Positions 1 through 11,585 of a stretch of DNA of 64,000 nucleotides are shown in pieces. Position 1 is the stretch's first letter. Each line of letters begins with the position of its first letter. Source of the DNA: Bathynomus jamesi (Eukaryota; Arthropoda; Malacostraca; Isopoda; Cirolanidae); NCBI GenBank assembly GCA_023014485.1, contig JAJOZX010000487.1, positions 864,001 through 928,000 on the forward strand, given 5' to 3'. A program made the position numbers and the translations under genes. The notes under the pieces were generated by a model that worked only from the letters and a program-made list of their open reading frames with translations, ran no database searches and was not told the origin of the DNA.

Positions 1-566
1 TTCGTTCAGAACTGATTTAGACAAGAAAGGTAGAGTGCTAAACCTTTGGTAAACTTGTATGCTTCTCTAATAACTTTTATTTTTCAATTTATATTTATAT
101 ATATCGGACTTAAACAAGAAGGGCAGAGTACTAAAACCTGGGCAGATTTCCAGTATAAATTTATATGCTCCTCTTACAAGCTTTATTTTTATTTTTCAAT
201 TTTTTATTTTTTTTAATTAACTATAACATCGGTTGGAAACAATTCATTTGATCTTGTGTTGGATTCGGGCAAAGTGCTAAAATCGGTAGTTTTTCTTTAC
301 AAATTTGTAGGCTCCTCCCACAATCCTTAAATTTTTTTTTTTATTTTTTTTTATTTCTCCGTTTATTGTATGTGTATATATATATATATTTTTTTTTGTA
401 ACCTATATATAGGCTGTAACTCTTTATGTTATTCAGTGTTCCTGAGGATGTCATTAGACGAAAGCGCTTGAGCACCATTCTGTGTTTCCTTTCCTTCGTG
501 GTTTTATTCATCATAAATATTTTTCACGTGTTACTTTCGTGAAATAATTTTCATATATTATATATA
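1..566 (+). mobile_element. 3' end of a Penelope-like element (pseudo-LTR)
   Basis: The first 350 bases are three diverged copies of a ~120-150 bp unit containing the motif GGGCAAAGTGCTAAAA followed by T-runs and CTCCTCCCACAAT. They lead into a block ending in TTTCACGTG and an AT run. The same block lies inverted at 25640-25960, downstream of recognisable Penelope RT and GIY-YIG coding sequence, so this is the 3' terminal repeat of another copy whose coding part lies left of the window. It forms the outer end of the left arm of the inverted duplication. Confidence 0.6.
438..473 (+). ncRNA. hammerhead-ribozyme-like motif in Penelope terminal repeat
   Basis: The order of conserved pieces matches a minimal hammerhead. 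GTTC (438-441) can pair with GAGC (470-473) as stem I. CTGAGGA (442-448) fits the CUGANGA core. A short GTC-ATTA-GAC hairpin is stem II. GAAA (460-463) is the second core. GCGC followed by TT would be a very short stem III and a UH cleavage site. A U-C mismatch opens stem II. Minimal hammerheads are known in the terminal repeats of Penelope-like elements; activity here is inference. Near-identical copies lie at 25728-25763 (-) and 29502-29537 (+). Confidence 0.5.
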
Positions 567-1472
567 CAGGGCGTCCCAAAAAAATGTATACACACTTTAA
601 ATAATTATAAAGGCAGTGTTTATTAAAATACATTTCATTTTCAAAATGTAATAGAATCTACAGACATTATTTAATTGTTTTGTCAACGCCTGTTTTCAAA
701 CTGACGTCCGTTCTGGTCCAGGCACTGCTGAAAACGCGAAGCAATGGAATCGCAAACATCACGAAACATTTCGTTTGGTATCTGTGTGCATTCTCGTTCA
801 ATGGCTGCTCTCAATTCAGCGACTGTTGCAGGTTTTATAGCGTAGACTTTGTCTTTTAAGTATCCCCATAAAAAAAAGTCTAGTGGTGTGAGGTCTGGTG
901 AACGCGGAGGGTATTCTACGAAACCCCTTCGTCCAATCCACATCCACATCGTGCCAAGTACCACTCGCAATACTCCACTCTTCGGTCCGGATCATCTTCA
1001 TTAATAGCACGGACTAATCTTGGAATGTAACTTTTCCATTGACAGCGCTTCAAAATGCGTTGGACAGACGATTCTGAAATTCCTACCTCACGACTCGCTT
1101 GCCGCACAGATTTTCTTGGACTTTGGTGATACGTTTCCAGTACTCTTTCTTGCTTTGTGGGGCTTGTCGATGTCCGTGGTCTTCCGGAACGCTTCTTGTG
1201 GACATTCTGAACAGTTCCATCGGCTTCAAACTTATCTCTAATTCGAGTGATGGTAAGTCGCGTTGGTGGATCTGTTTGAAACTCCCTCCTAAACTGTCTT
1301 TGCACTTCAACTGCGTTTTCACACTTCCAGTAGCATTTTAGAATGAATTTCCTTTGTTCAAAGCTTAGTCTGACTGCCATTATTAATTCTAATGGGTTTA
1401 ACTTGGAAAGAAAGAAACATCAATTGAGCTATCAGCTGTTAAAGTGTGTATACATTTTTTTGGGACGCCCTG
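567..1472 (-). mobile_element. internally deleted Tc1/mariner-type element
   Basis: A 906 bp element bounded by ~34 bp inverted repeats beginning CAGGGCGTCCCAAAAAAATG and flanked by TA on both sides. It carries two transposase fragments joined by a deletion. It sits in an AT microsatellite that is uninterrupted in the inverted copy near 25610-25646. Confidence 0.85.
683..1380 (-). pseudogene. mariner-type transposase, central part deleted
   Basis: Read on the minus strand, 1380-~960 encodes about 140 residues of N-terminal helix-turn-helix DNA-binding region (start [12 protein letters not shown], then the RSGRP hinge typical of this group). After a frame change, 970-683 encodes the C-terminal end with PPRSPDLTPLDFFLWGYLK, the segment holding the third catalytic acidic residue. 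About 140 residues between them, which would carry the first two catalytic aspartates, are missing, so the protein cannot be an active transposase. The mobile-element family is clear; the exact subfamily is not assigned. Confidence 0.8.
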
Positions 1473-1502
1473 TATATATATAACCTGAAGATGATTAACT
1501 TT

Positions 1503-2379
1503 GGTAATTATGTATAAAGAGTCACTCAGTCCTTTTACACACCAAAATACATTTTTCTAGTATTATTTGATGTGATTTGTTCAAATCTGACCTCCATTTC
1601 CCTCGGAAATGAGATCTAACAAACTTATAGTACTTTGAAGTTTGGCTCATTTTCAAAGGGAAATGGAGGTCAAAATCTAGCAAAACATCAAATATTACTA
1701 GAAAAATGTATTTTGGTTTTAATTAACCTAACCTAACCTAACCCTAAAACTAACGTAAGTGGAAATAGTAACCTAAAAACTAATGAAAATATCATTACTT
1801 AACCTAACCAATCATCAAGGGCATTCAGTTGGCCTAACCGGGCATTCAGTTGGCCTAACAGGTTAATATTGGTTATTTCACCTAAATATCTTCTGATCTT
1901 TTCGTATTAGGCACTCACTGTCACATTTCGGGCAAGTTAAGGATGAGAGAATAACGCCGTAATTGATAAAAACATCCAATGCTTTCTCTTCATCTAGGGC
2001 ACATGACGAATCAAATTCTCAAAATCAGAAACCACACAAACAGCACGTCATAATTCTATCGCAAACACGACCAAACTGAATCCAATTACAAAAACAAAAA
2101 TAGCCAAAACAGAAAACATCCAACTAATTAAGTCGCAGAGTAGCGAAAAAATAGCCCAAGCCTAGCTCATATATCATATTTTCATGACGTCACCAGACAA
2201 ATATTGGGAGGGTGGGAAAAAATGTCGCAAAAATATCATAATATTCAAATCTACATAATTTGGTAAGGACGCATCTGCGAACATAGTGACTTATATCAAA
2301 ATGATGAGAAAATTATGCTTTAATATTTTATAATTATATTTGCTTTTGATATTCTGAGTGCGATGAACTCATATTATCC
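1503..2379. mobile_element. non-autonomous DNA element with 8-bp target duplication
   Basis: An 877 bp insertion flanked by TTAACTTT at 1495-1502 and 2380-2387. The inverted copy of this locus has one uninterrupted AAAGTTAA at 25587-25594, so the insertion is shown directly. The ends are imperfect inverted repeats (GGTAATTATG against GGATAATATG, then CACTCAG on both sides). No coding sequence is seen. It contains a foldback (1542-1716) and short CCTAA repeats. The 8-bp duplication suggests a hAT- or P-type transposase in trans. Confidence 0.75.
1542..1716. repeat. 175 bp foldback
   Basis: Two ~62 bp arms (left 1542-1602, right ~1657-1716) are near-perfect reverse complements, for example CCTCCATTTCCCT against AGGGAAATGGAGG and AAAATACATTTTTCTAGTA against its complement. 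The spacer is about 55 bp. It lies inside the 1503-2379 element and is followed by AACCTAACCTAACC. Confidence 0.8.
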
Positions 2380-2389
2380 TTAACTTTAA

Positions 2390-3110
2390 TTGGCAGCTCT
2401 TTATCTTTCACATAAGTATTACTTGAGGCTAAATTTCTGGTTATGGAGGAACGAACACACTACAAATTTATCTTTCCTCGTCTTTGTCTCTCATCTTGTA
2501 CTTTTCCTTCCTGCTGAAAGTTCACGTTTATTCAGCCTGTCTCAAAGAAGGAGACCGCTCTCAACCCTCCAACGAATGACCAACTGATTTGGTTTCTTGC
2601 CCTTCCAAATTTTTAATCTATCATTAATTGGAAGATTCTTAAACATCTCCCTTCACACAATCTTCTTCCAGATCGTCAGTACGGATTCCATAAGGGACGT
2701 ACTGCTGGTGATCTTCATGCATATCTCTGACTGTTGGTCATCCTCTTTTCGGGGACTCGGCGAAACTTTCGCTATTGCGTTAGACATATCAAAATCTATC
2801 GATAGAGTCTACCACAAATCTTTAATTGTCAAAATGTTCCTCCCACGGTATCGAACCTACGATCTGTACCCTCATCTCTAATCTCCTTTCTGGCGAACTA
2901 CAGCTGCAGTTGTAGTTGGTTACTCTTCTTCTCCTAAAGCTATTAACAGAGGTGTTTCTCAGAGTTCTGACCGCTCAACCACTCTCTTCCTTTTATTTAT
3001 TATTGATTTTTTATTTCATACTTCCCGACCTATACGCTCCTACATTACAAAAGCCAACCTGCAATAAAAAAGTTTACAAAAAAAAGTATTAATATATTTC
3101 TACCAAAGTG
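2390..3110 (+). pseudogene. Jockey-like LINE reverse transcriptase fragment, degraded
   Basis: This stretch resembles the RT segment of the Jockey/BS-like LINE at 46.5-49.6 kb but is broken by several stops and frame changes. Recognisable pieces are the region corresponding to VPKKGDRSQPSNYRP, a DISK segment, and a degenerate GVPQGSV-type motif followed by LFLLFI. The inverted partner at 24839-25600 carries the same decayed copy, so decay began before the duplication. Confidence 0.65.
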
Positions 3111-3822
3111 GAGGGCTTGCTAGTTTAAATTGATTCACTTCCTTCAACAAAAACTTATTAAGCCCTTTCACCAAACCTGTTAATATATATATATATATAT
3201 ATATCGCAATCATCAATTTTTCAAATCTGAGTTAAAAGAAACAAATCTAACATTCATATATACAAAGTTAATTTTTTTATTTTTTCCTCTAAATTGAAGG
3301 CTTTTCGCAATTCATATGATAATTTATGTTGTCTTTACATTTTTCTCAGTTGCTTCGTCGGCTTAACATTATCAAATGTTCTAGTATTCTATCATTACAT
3401 GCTTTTTCAATCAAGAGTGCGAAACAGCTCTAATAAACACACACAAAATGATAGGAGCCACCCTTAGTGAAACCATACATTACAGATGACGTAACAAGTG
3501 CGCGCCTAATCATACCCGTACTGATTCATGTCAGCTAGACATTCAGTTGTAGACCCATCGACAAAACATTCCTATTATACAAGTAACCCAAAAGGTACCT
3601 TTTTGCTGATAAATCTTGAAGTTCTTAATAGTTGGTAATGAAGATCTTTAAATTTTCAACCTCTTTTCCCAACTCAAATACGTACGAGAGACTAATAAAC
3701 GAACGATCACTGCAGGTAATTTGGGGGCGGCATCACTATAATTAACTCTGCGTATGTGATCACAGAAGAGATAAAAGATTTGCTAGCCACATCACATAGG
3801 TTCATCTGTTCAAGGGTACCCG
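3111..3822. other. non-coding spacer shared by both arms of the inverted duplication
   Basis: AT-rich sequence with a (TA)n run at 3183-3204. No gene is visible. It is matched in reverse complement at about 24140-24850. Confidence 0.6.
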
Positions 3823-4104
3823 TCAGTACAAAGTTGGTACTGAAGAGGTTACACTCTCCATTTCTACTGTGAACGACCATCCTTTTGCATCCTTGAGAAG
3901 CAACGCTTTACACTGGACATACATTTTGCAGTTTGCTCGGTTAAAGCTGTCAGTTATGGGCATTATAACGAGATCGAGAGCTTCATAATCTAACTTTCTG
4001 TAAAAATCTTCAGGAGTTTGGTGGTCTTCCGACGGAACACAATCCACTTCTAGCCTAGCTGGAGCCCTTCTAAATCGAGGAAGTAAAGGCATATCTACTG
4101 CCAA
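3823..4104 (-). pseudogene. possible hAT transposase fragment
   Basis: A 93-residue open frame with PEDFYRKLDYEALDLVI, which resembles the segment 'YYRxxYFEALDLxI' seen in DUF4371/ZMYM1-like hAT transposases. The match is short and from memory. The inverted copy at 23892-24074 (+) is also open, though shorter. A chance ORF cannot be excluded. Confidence 0.3.
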
Positions 4105-4197
4105 GAAGCACCTAGTGACACTACTGTCTTCCAGAAAAGGTTAGACCCTTCATCATTACACATATTTCAGAGTTTAACAGTCATACCAGCATTAGTC

Positions 4198-4202
<5 letters not shown>

Positions 4203-4247
<45 letters not shown>

Positions 4248-4273
4248 CAGAGAGAGAGAGAGAGAGAGAGAGT
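4203..4273. repeat. (CA)n-(TA)n-(GA)n compound microsatellite
   Basis: The CR1-like LINE is inserted inside the (GA)n part: GA repeats lie at 4252-4273 and again at 10681-10691, on either side of the LINE. Confidence 0.9.
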
Positions 4274-4373
4274 TACAAGGAGTTACAAGGAAAAGAAGTA
4301 CCTCAAAAGGCCTTGCTGCCCATACCGAGGAGGTACTAATGGCAACGGGTACCGGGGAAAATTTTCTACACAC

Positions 4374-6894
4374 TCAAATAGTGTACAAGATTTGGTTTAA
4401 CCTTTTCTTGAAATGATCCACAAAGGAACTGTTCACAACTTCTGAAGGTAACCTGTTCCACGTGTCACAGATCTTATAGGTAAAGTAATTCCCACACACA
4501 CTAGTCCTAAACCGTTTCAAATCCAACTTCCAACTATTGTTGCGAGTTGGGTTATCATTTAAACTGAACATGCTTCTAAAATCGACATCGTTGAACCCGT
4601 GTAAGAGTTTGAAAACCTCGATGAGTTGACCAAGCAGCCTCCGAGTTCCCAGTGAAAACGAGTTCAGGGCGCGTAACCGTTGATTGTAGCCCATATGCCT
4701 AACGGAAGGGATTAACTTTGTGGCCCTCGCCTGCACTCGCTCCAGCCTCTCAATATCTTTCCTGAGGGTGGGCGACCAGACATGCACAGCATACTCCAGG
4801 TGCGGCCGAATCAGGGAATTGTACAGAGAGAGCACAATCTCCTTGTTCCGAAACTGAAATTGCCTCCTGATATAACCCAGCAGCTTCTGGGCTTTCTTTT
4901 CCACCTCTATGCACTCTTTCGTAAACTTAGGGTCGCTGCTAATTAGCACACCCAAATCCTTTTCCAAATCAGTCGCCTTGATATTACTTCCCAACATTGA
5001 GTAGTCCGAATTGGGATTGGCGTAGCCAATGTGCATCACCTTGCACTTACCCAAGTTAAACGGCATTTGCCATTTTTCGAACCACTCTCCTATCCTACCT
5101 AGGTCCGCACGCAGTTGCTCTATCGCCTCGGGCGTCCCAACATTGGCCCCAAGCTTTGTGTCATCAGCGAATTTGGCGATCCTACTGACGATGCCACCGT
5201 CGATATCATTTATGTAAATGATAAACAACAGTAGCCCCAAAACGGAACCCTGAGGAACTCCACTAGTGACCGAGGCCCAACCCGAACTAGACCCTTTAAT
5301 TACAACCCTCTGCCGCCTATTCTTCAGACAGTTTTCAATCCACCTACCTACTTCCCCACCGATACCCAGCGCGCGGACTTTCGCCATTAGCCGTCAGTGA
5401 TAAAGTATATCAATCGGCCTACTCTTATCATACTCACTCAACATAACGTGGAAAAACTCAAGCAAGTTGATGAGACACGACCTATGCCGTCTAAACCCAT
5501 GTTGGGAGTCTCCAAGCAGCTTGTAGAAATCCAAATGGTCAGCGATCCTATCCGCTATTATCCCCTCTAATAATTTACCTACAACTGAAGTGAGACTAAT
5601 GGGACGATAGTTTCCTGGACTTTCGTGATCCCCTTTCTTAAAGATAGGGGTCACGTTGGCTTCCCTCCAGTCACCAGGCACCTGGCCCGTCTCCAACGAT
5701 TTGTTGAAGACTGTAGCCAGGTGGGGAGCCAACTGGTCGCGCACCTCCCGCAACACTCTAGAGAGAAACTGGTCTGTCCAGGAGCCTTAAACGCGCTCAG
5801 TTTGTCTATTCTATCGGCAACGACTGTCGCGGTACATCGAACACTATCCAGGCCAGTACCTTCGTGCCTGACGCCTGGCTCGGTGATGACGCGGGTGTCC
5901 TCCCTGGTGAACACTCCCGCAAAGTACTCATTAAGGACATTAGCGATGTCCCCGTTGGAGGTCCGCAGCACGCCGATGGGGTCCTTTAACGGACCTATCA
6001 TGCTTCTAATGGGCTTTCTACTATTAACATAACTGAAGAACTCCTTAGGGTTCCCCTTGCAGAGGCTTGCCACCCGTAGTTCTTCGTTACGTTTCGCTAG
6101 CCTAACCTTCGCCTTCACTTCCCTACACAGACGAACATACGCTTCAGTGTTCTCATGGGAACGATTGGCCTTCGCCCTCCTTATACGCTACTTTCCTATT
6201 TCGGATAGCCGAAGCGATGTCACGACTGAACCAATTAGGCTGCGTTGAAGCAGGGGTGACCAGTTTTGAGGGTATGGCAGCAGACTGCAGCACCATAAAC
6301 TCGTCCCGGAATGCACTCCACACTCCCTCAACATCGTCGCCTACCTCTAATCCCATCTCACCTACACTATCCCGGAGGCTAACAAAGTCCGCCCGCCGTA
6401 GATCGAGCTTACTGACTGTCGAGTTACTACGCTTCACCTGAGGGACACACACACGGAACCTAATCAGACCGTGATCACTCCCGCCCAACTATTTGTCAAC
6501 GGTGAGGCCAGTGACGAGGTTGTCTTCGGTCGTGAATACTAAGTCTAGAACGCTTTCGCCTTGTGTAGGCTCATTAACGCACTGAGTGAGGAAGTTCTCA
6601 TCAGCAAAGTCAACTAGCCTCCTCTCTTCAGCATCAGCAGTCCTGTCTTCCCACTTTATGCCGCGATAGTTGAAGTCTCCTAAAACTACACACACCCTAT
6701 CCCCTAACAGGCTACGGAGTTCGGTGTACAGGGCTGTATCCTCCTCGAGGAGGAGATGCGGAAGTCTGTCCACCAAGATTAACCTATAGTTCGTCCCTCC
6801 CACGTTCAGATCGACGCCAAGCAGCTCCCTTTCCGACTGGAACTAGCAGACAACCGGACTCAACGTGTCCCTGATGTAAATTAGTACCCCTCCC
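4374..6894 (-). pseudogene. CR1-like LINE ORF2: endonuclease (3' part) and reverse transcriptase
   Basis: Minus-strand frames at 6803-6489, 6488-6153, 6118-5651, 5756-5394 and 5387-4374 join into one ORF2 product. The endonuclease end shows GDFNYRGIKWED and GGSDHGLIRF. The RT shows NYRPISLTSVVGKLLE, SGVPQGSVLGLLLF and the catalytic FADD box. The C-terminal part has PHLEYAVHVWSPTLRKDIE and ends DHFKKRLNQ. There are at least three frame changes and an in-frame stop near 6488, so the copy is dead. CR1/L2-type is inferred from the RT and tail; Rex1 or L2 are alternatives. Confidence 0.85.
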
Positions 6895-9800
6895 CAGTGG
6901 CGGATTTAAGGTGCGCGGGGCCCTAGGCCGGTTGGAGTGCGGGGCCCCAAACTACGCAAAGCTAGCTTAATTAACTGAAATTGAGATTTACACCCCCATC
7001 CCCCAGTGGTGACCTTACGGGGCCCTCAAATCAATGGGCGAGCGAAGCGTTAAAATAAATTTACTTTTTAAACAATATTCAATTTATTGATAATTAATTA
7101 GCCAAATGACCATTTCATAGTTGAACATTACACATTTGTTTTTTTTGAAGCTTAACAATAAAAAATAACTATAATAATACACCATTAACAAAAAATAACT
7201 ATAATAATACACCATTAACTAAAGAGAATACCACTTGACTGACATGCAAATGATGCAATGAGTGGGTTTTGTTTATTGCAGGCAATTTGTACGGTACACT
7301 TAACTATTTCTCAGTCAAAAAAGATTTTTTTCTAGCCTTCTTACTTGCAAACTGTTTGATGACATCAGTAAAATCAAGCACCCTTAATTTCTCATGCTCA
7401 ATGCTCAACAGGGTGAGTGAAGACAAACGGTCCTGCCCCATGGTGTTTCTTAGATAATTCTTGACTAGTTTCATCTTGGAGAATGATCGCTCCCCAGTGC
7501 AGTTTGTGACAAACATGCAGAGATAGAGTCGTAATACAATTTCAACATTAGCAAATGTTTCTACCATGTCATGTCTGTGAATTATCTCATACATTTCTAG
7601 TTCAGGACTTTTTGCAGCCTTTGCACCACCTGATGAAGGAGCACTTTCAGGTGAATCTCTTGGAATGGATTTCATAAGGTGTGCAAACTGCAAAAGCTCC
7701 GACTCCAATCCAGCCTCCAAGTCCTTAGGATATGAAGACACAAGCTTTTCAGCAGATGCTTTAAGCTCAGTGTTCGTTTTGTTTGAGATTTCTGATAAAA
7801 ACCTAAATTTCTCTCGAAGGTCGCTGTAAGCAGCAATGCGTTGTTGTAGGGCAGCACAGAGCTTGTCAATGATGGGCAAGAATGCAGTCACTCTAAACTT
7901 GTCTCTCCCTGTCAGCATAACATCCTCCGCGGAGTCTAGTTCATCGTGGTGACGCTTGCGCTTCCTAATACGCTACGTGTCGGCGTAGTATGCATCATTA
8001 CTCGTCACATCACAGGGATCACACTTAGCCATAGCTTTTGCTTCAAAGTCATCGAACTGGGATCTCAGGTCTTTAGCAAATTGTAAAAGAGACTCTAGCA
8101 GTGTGACAGCTGTGTTGAGGGAGAGCCCAGATTTTTGCAGCTGGATACTGCTACTCTGAAACCTTTCCAATACTGTATCCCAAACTTCAAGAAGAATCAC
8201 TGTTTCAAGTTTTTTCAAACCTTTGAGAAGACCACTTGCTTCAGCTCTTGTTTCAGCTGGCTGATTCTGATCTGAGAATAACTCTTCCAGAACAATGATG
8301 TTTTCTTTGTGTGCTCTACTGAGAGCAGCTACAGCATCTGCTCGTGCTGACCAACGAGCGTCTGAAAGTATTTTATCAACTTTCAACTTCTTATCTTTAT
8401 TAGTCTCTAGTACCTCACGGTGTCTCCTCCACGATAAGTAGATGCAACAAGAAAGGAGTACATATTTTGTACCAGAGCAAACAATGACACTGCAGCAGGA
8501 CAGCTTTCTGCAGCACACTTAGCCACCAAGTTTAAGGAATGAGCCATACATGGTATGTACTCAGCTTCACTACACTCATTCTTGATTATCTGTTGGGTCC
8601 CCTGATATTTACCAGACATGTTGCTGGCATTGTCATAGGACTGTCCTCGGCAGTCGATAACTGGAATGTTCTTCTCTTTAAGAAAATCAAGAACAGTTGT
8701 AGCAATATCTCTGCCAGTGTGGCTTAGCATGGGAATAAACTGCAAAAACCTTTCAACTGGACCTGTAATAGGCAGTACATAGCGGATTGTAAAAGTAAGT
8801 TGATCCATGTGTGAAATATCAGGTGTGGAGTCAACAGAAATTGAGAAGTACTTTGCTGTTTTTACTTCATCTGTTATTGAGGACATAACCTTTTCTGCCA
8901 TTATTCCAATGACTTCCTCAGAAATGACATGGGACAAGTAGGAAGTATGACCACTACCTTTGTTTGCGTGTTTCTTGATATGTCCTGCCAAGAAACTGTC
9001 GTATGTGCTCAGCAGCTCTAGAATCCCAAGATAGTTTCCATTGTGTACTGATCCAATTACTTCATCTTTACCTCGAATGGCTAGCCCGCGTTCGCAAAGT
9101 AGCTTTAAAACATCTACACACCTCCTCAATACTGCTTGCCAGTACTCGCATTCACTTTCATATTGTTGTACTAGATTAGAGTCAATACGGGCACCCGCAG
9201 TCTTTCGATATATCATTTCGACCATACTTTTCCTGTGCTGATCTGACCTACTGTGAGATTCTATGACATACCTAGCGTTCTTCCAACCATTGAAGCCAGT
9301 TGTGAATGAGCTTTCCACCTTTGACATAAGCTTGCAAGCAAAACAATACACTTTACCAGTTGTTTTAGAGTAACAGAGCCATTTAAGATTAATTTCTTGG
9401 ACAGATAATGAATGAGTTCGAGTGAATAATGTCTTTGTACAATGACGGGTTCTGTTTAGCTCTTTCACAGCTGACTCTTTGAAGTCACCATCACAGTGTC
9501 GACATTCTGCGCTTCCCTTTTTCAACCAATAGTCACACACATTTTCAGTAATTATTTTAGGCCATAATCCAAGATCCGTTTCAAATCCTTGTTCAGTACC
9601 GGTATTCATAACTTTTACTTCCTCTTGTGTCTCCTCACTGTCACTGTGTTCAGGTTCAATTGCGCTAACTACACTAGGTTCAGTACTAGTTGTGGCTTCT
9701 CCAGTTGTTTCAGGCGTAATTGGTGTCTCTACTGATTCAGATTCAGTTTTACCGGATTCAGTTTGAGTTTGTGATTTTGCAGATTCAGATACTGTTGGAT

Positions 9801-10545
9801 ATGTCAACCATTGAGTTATTTTTGGTAGTTTTTTTACTCTTTGGTTTACGTCTGCCTTTTCTTGTCGTTTAACAGAGCCAGCTTTATACTTCCTCCCTTG
9901 ATCACGATCACGACTTGTTGATTTCTCCATTGTGCCTCAGTGCAGCCTCACTGCCTTATCCTGAAACATAAAAACATAAAAAACAAACTATTTACACTTG
10001 ACCCTCGGTTTAGTATTAATTAATACAGTTTAATTAATTAATTAAATACAGACACTAAACAGTTGTTCGGGTGAAAAAGTCGCTTTATGGGAAAAGTCGC
10101 CAGCCCCCACCAGTGGCGACTTTTTCCTTAAATATGTATAAAATGTATTTATTATGAAATCTAAGCTAAACTGACCTAACCTAGCCTAAGTACGTTTCAT
10201 ATAAAAAAATTAATTACATTAATTTAACATTTTTCAACTTATTTATGTTATTATAAAGCTGACTAAAACTCCCCCATCCCCATTTATTGACTGGCGACTT
10301 TTTCGAGATACGACTTTTACCATTACTTACCACTAAACACACTCACATGTGCACTCCACAGCGGCCTGAATAGAACTAAACTCCCGCCAGCAAAGAGAGT
10401 GATACCGTAATTATCACTAATCATTAATCAATTGTATTATTTATAGTGGAATCCAACATTATAATTATATGTGAGGGCGCGGGGCCCTCACAGGCGCGGG
10501 GCCGTAGGCCATGGCCTACTCGGCCCCCCCCTAAATCCGCCACTG
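6895..10545 (-). mobile_element. hAT element (ZMYM1/DUF4371 type) with perfect 8-bp TSD
   Basis: The ends are CAGTGGCGGATTTAAGG and CCTAAATCCGCCACTG, flanked by CCCCTCCC at 6887-6894 and 10546-10553. The insertion site lies in the endonuclease ORF of the CR1-like LINE. The 3651 bp length fits an autonomous element. 9931-10545 holds the 5' region, AT-rich with no gene; 6895-7303 is the 3' flank. Confidence 0.95.
7304..9930 (-). pseudogene. hAT transposase, TTF-type zinc finger + DUF4371 + hAT C-terminal domain, nearly intact
   Basis: Starts at MEKSTSRDRDQ (9930). Residues 1-60 are basic and ~60-110 Ser/Thr/Glu-rich. ~130-230 form a TTF-type zinc finger (CRHC, CFAC and HSRSDQH). ~240-450 is the DUF4371/RNase-H-like core with VDSTPD, YDNASNMSG and the CxxH insertion motif in PCMAHSLNLV. 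The C-terminal dimerisation domain (7918-7304) has the catalytic Glu in CTGERSFSKMKLVKNYLR. Two lesions are visible: a frameshift near 8430, where the 507-residue frame leaves the family pattern, and an in-frame TAG at 7973-7975 after which the same frame continues RIRKRKRHH. Otherwise length (~850 residues) and order fit a full transposase. This is the youngest layer of its nest. Confidence 0.9.
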
Positions 10546-10553
10546 CCCCTCCC

Positions 10554-10680
10554 CCCTCCCCACGGGTGCGGTCTTTGCGAAACATTCTATACCCCGGAAT
10601 TTCGAACTCCCCAACGTAGTCCCTACGATCAGTATGAATCCAGGACTCGGTGATAGCAACGATATCCTGGTATTCTGATG
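10554..10680 (-). pseudogene. 5' remnant of the CR1-like LINE endonuclease
   Basis: The minus strand reads on from the hAT duplication with the endonuclease segment ITESWIHTDRRDYVGEFEIP. It would continue into GVLIYIRDTL on the far side of the hAT at 6894. ITESW is the early endonuclease motif with the catalytic Glu. The LINE is 5'-truncated just beyond, at the GA repeat. Confidence 0.75.
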
Positions 10681-11147
10681 AGAGAGAGAGAGCCGATTTA
10701 ACTATTCTCTGAACAAAATACGACGAGAAGTATATTTAATAGATAGATAACTATACAATATAATACAAAACCATGTGCAGCAGACACACGTACCTTATCA
10801 CTCTAGCGATTAAGTTGACAATAAACATGAATTCGGTAAACATTTTATGAGAAAGATCACTAGTTCAGCCCACACAACCCTAGAACGAATGAAAGTATGT
10901 ATTTCTTTAAAAGTTTGACTGATAAAATAGTGGAACCCAGGGACAAACCCCCACTGCTTAGTTGAATATTGGTCAGTCCAAAGTCTGACTAGTGTGAACG
11001 CCTACGAAGATCTTATTATAGTTGACCGTCCTCTGTTGACAGTAGCTTGATAGTGAATTACTTCTAGGGTTCATTTCAACATAGCACTTGGTAAATCACT
11101 TACACACAACTAAAACACAATTCTCTCTCTCTCTCTCTCTCCACGTA

Positions 11148-11180
<33 letters not shown>
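10681..11180. repeat. inner part of the left arm of the inverted duplication
   Basis: From GAGAGAGCCGATTTAACTATT to the (CA)n at 11149-11180 the sequence is the reverse complement of 23165-23670 with only scattered substitutions and small indels. No coding sequence is recognised. Confidence 0.85.
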
Positions 11181-11196
<16 letters not shown>

Positions 11197-11279
11197 TATA
11201 TATATCGTAAAGAACGACGCTTGTATAGGAGATATTCCGCGCAAGACGAGAGAGAGAGAGAACGAAACAAATGAAAAAT

Positions 11280-11355
11280 GAGGTAACCACCCGGGAATCG
11301 AACCCGGGATCTTCCGATTGCCGGTCAGATGCGATACCATTACACCATGGGCCTC
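11280..11355 (-). tRNA. tRNA-like module, array 1 copy 1
   Basis: A-box-like TGGTGTAATGG, B-box GGTTCGATTCC, and a T arm CCGGG-TTCGATT-CCCGG. The anticodon arm is TCTGA-CCGGCAA-TCGGA, which would place GGC as anticodon, but position 33 is C rather than U. The ends GAGG and CCTC pair, with a 2-3 nt bulge in the acceptor stem. A half copy follows at 11356-11392. Probably a tRNA-derived repeat, not a working gene. Confidence 0.4.
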
Positions 11356-11585
11356 TGCCGGTCAGATGCGATACCATTACACCATGGGCCTCACTCTTCC
11401 AAATGCCGTAATTCTTCTACATACTCGCAGAAACCAATGCCCCAAGGGGGCACCTCCCGCATGCCGTAACATTATATACATTCAACTGCAAAGAACACGC
11501 AGTATAAATAACGTAAAGAACGACGCTTGTATAGGAGATATTCCGCGCAAGACGAGAGAGAGAGAACGAAACAAATGAAAAAATG

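Larger units (their letters stand above)
4274..10680 (-). mobile_element. CR1-like LINE, 5'-truncated, split by a hAT insertion
   Basis: The LINE reads on the minus strand from ~10680 to ~4274. The 3' end carries two copies of the decamer CCTTGTAACT, as expected of LINEs with short tail repeats. GA repeats on both sides are the likely target duplication. A 3651 bp hAT (6895-10545) with its own 8-bp duplication interrupts the endonuclease region, so the LINE proper is about 2.75 kb. The inverted copy of the locus keeps an uninterrupted CT run at 23662-23711. Confidence 0.85.
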
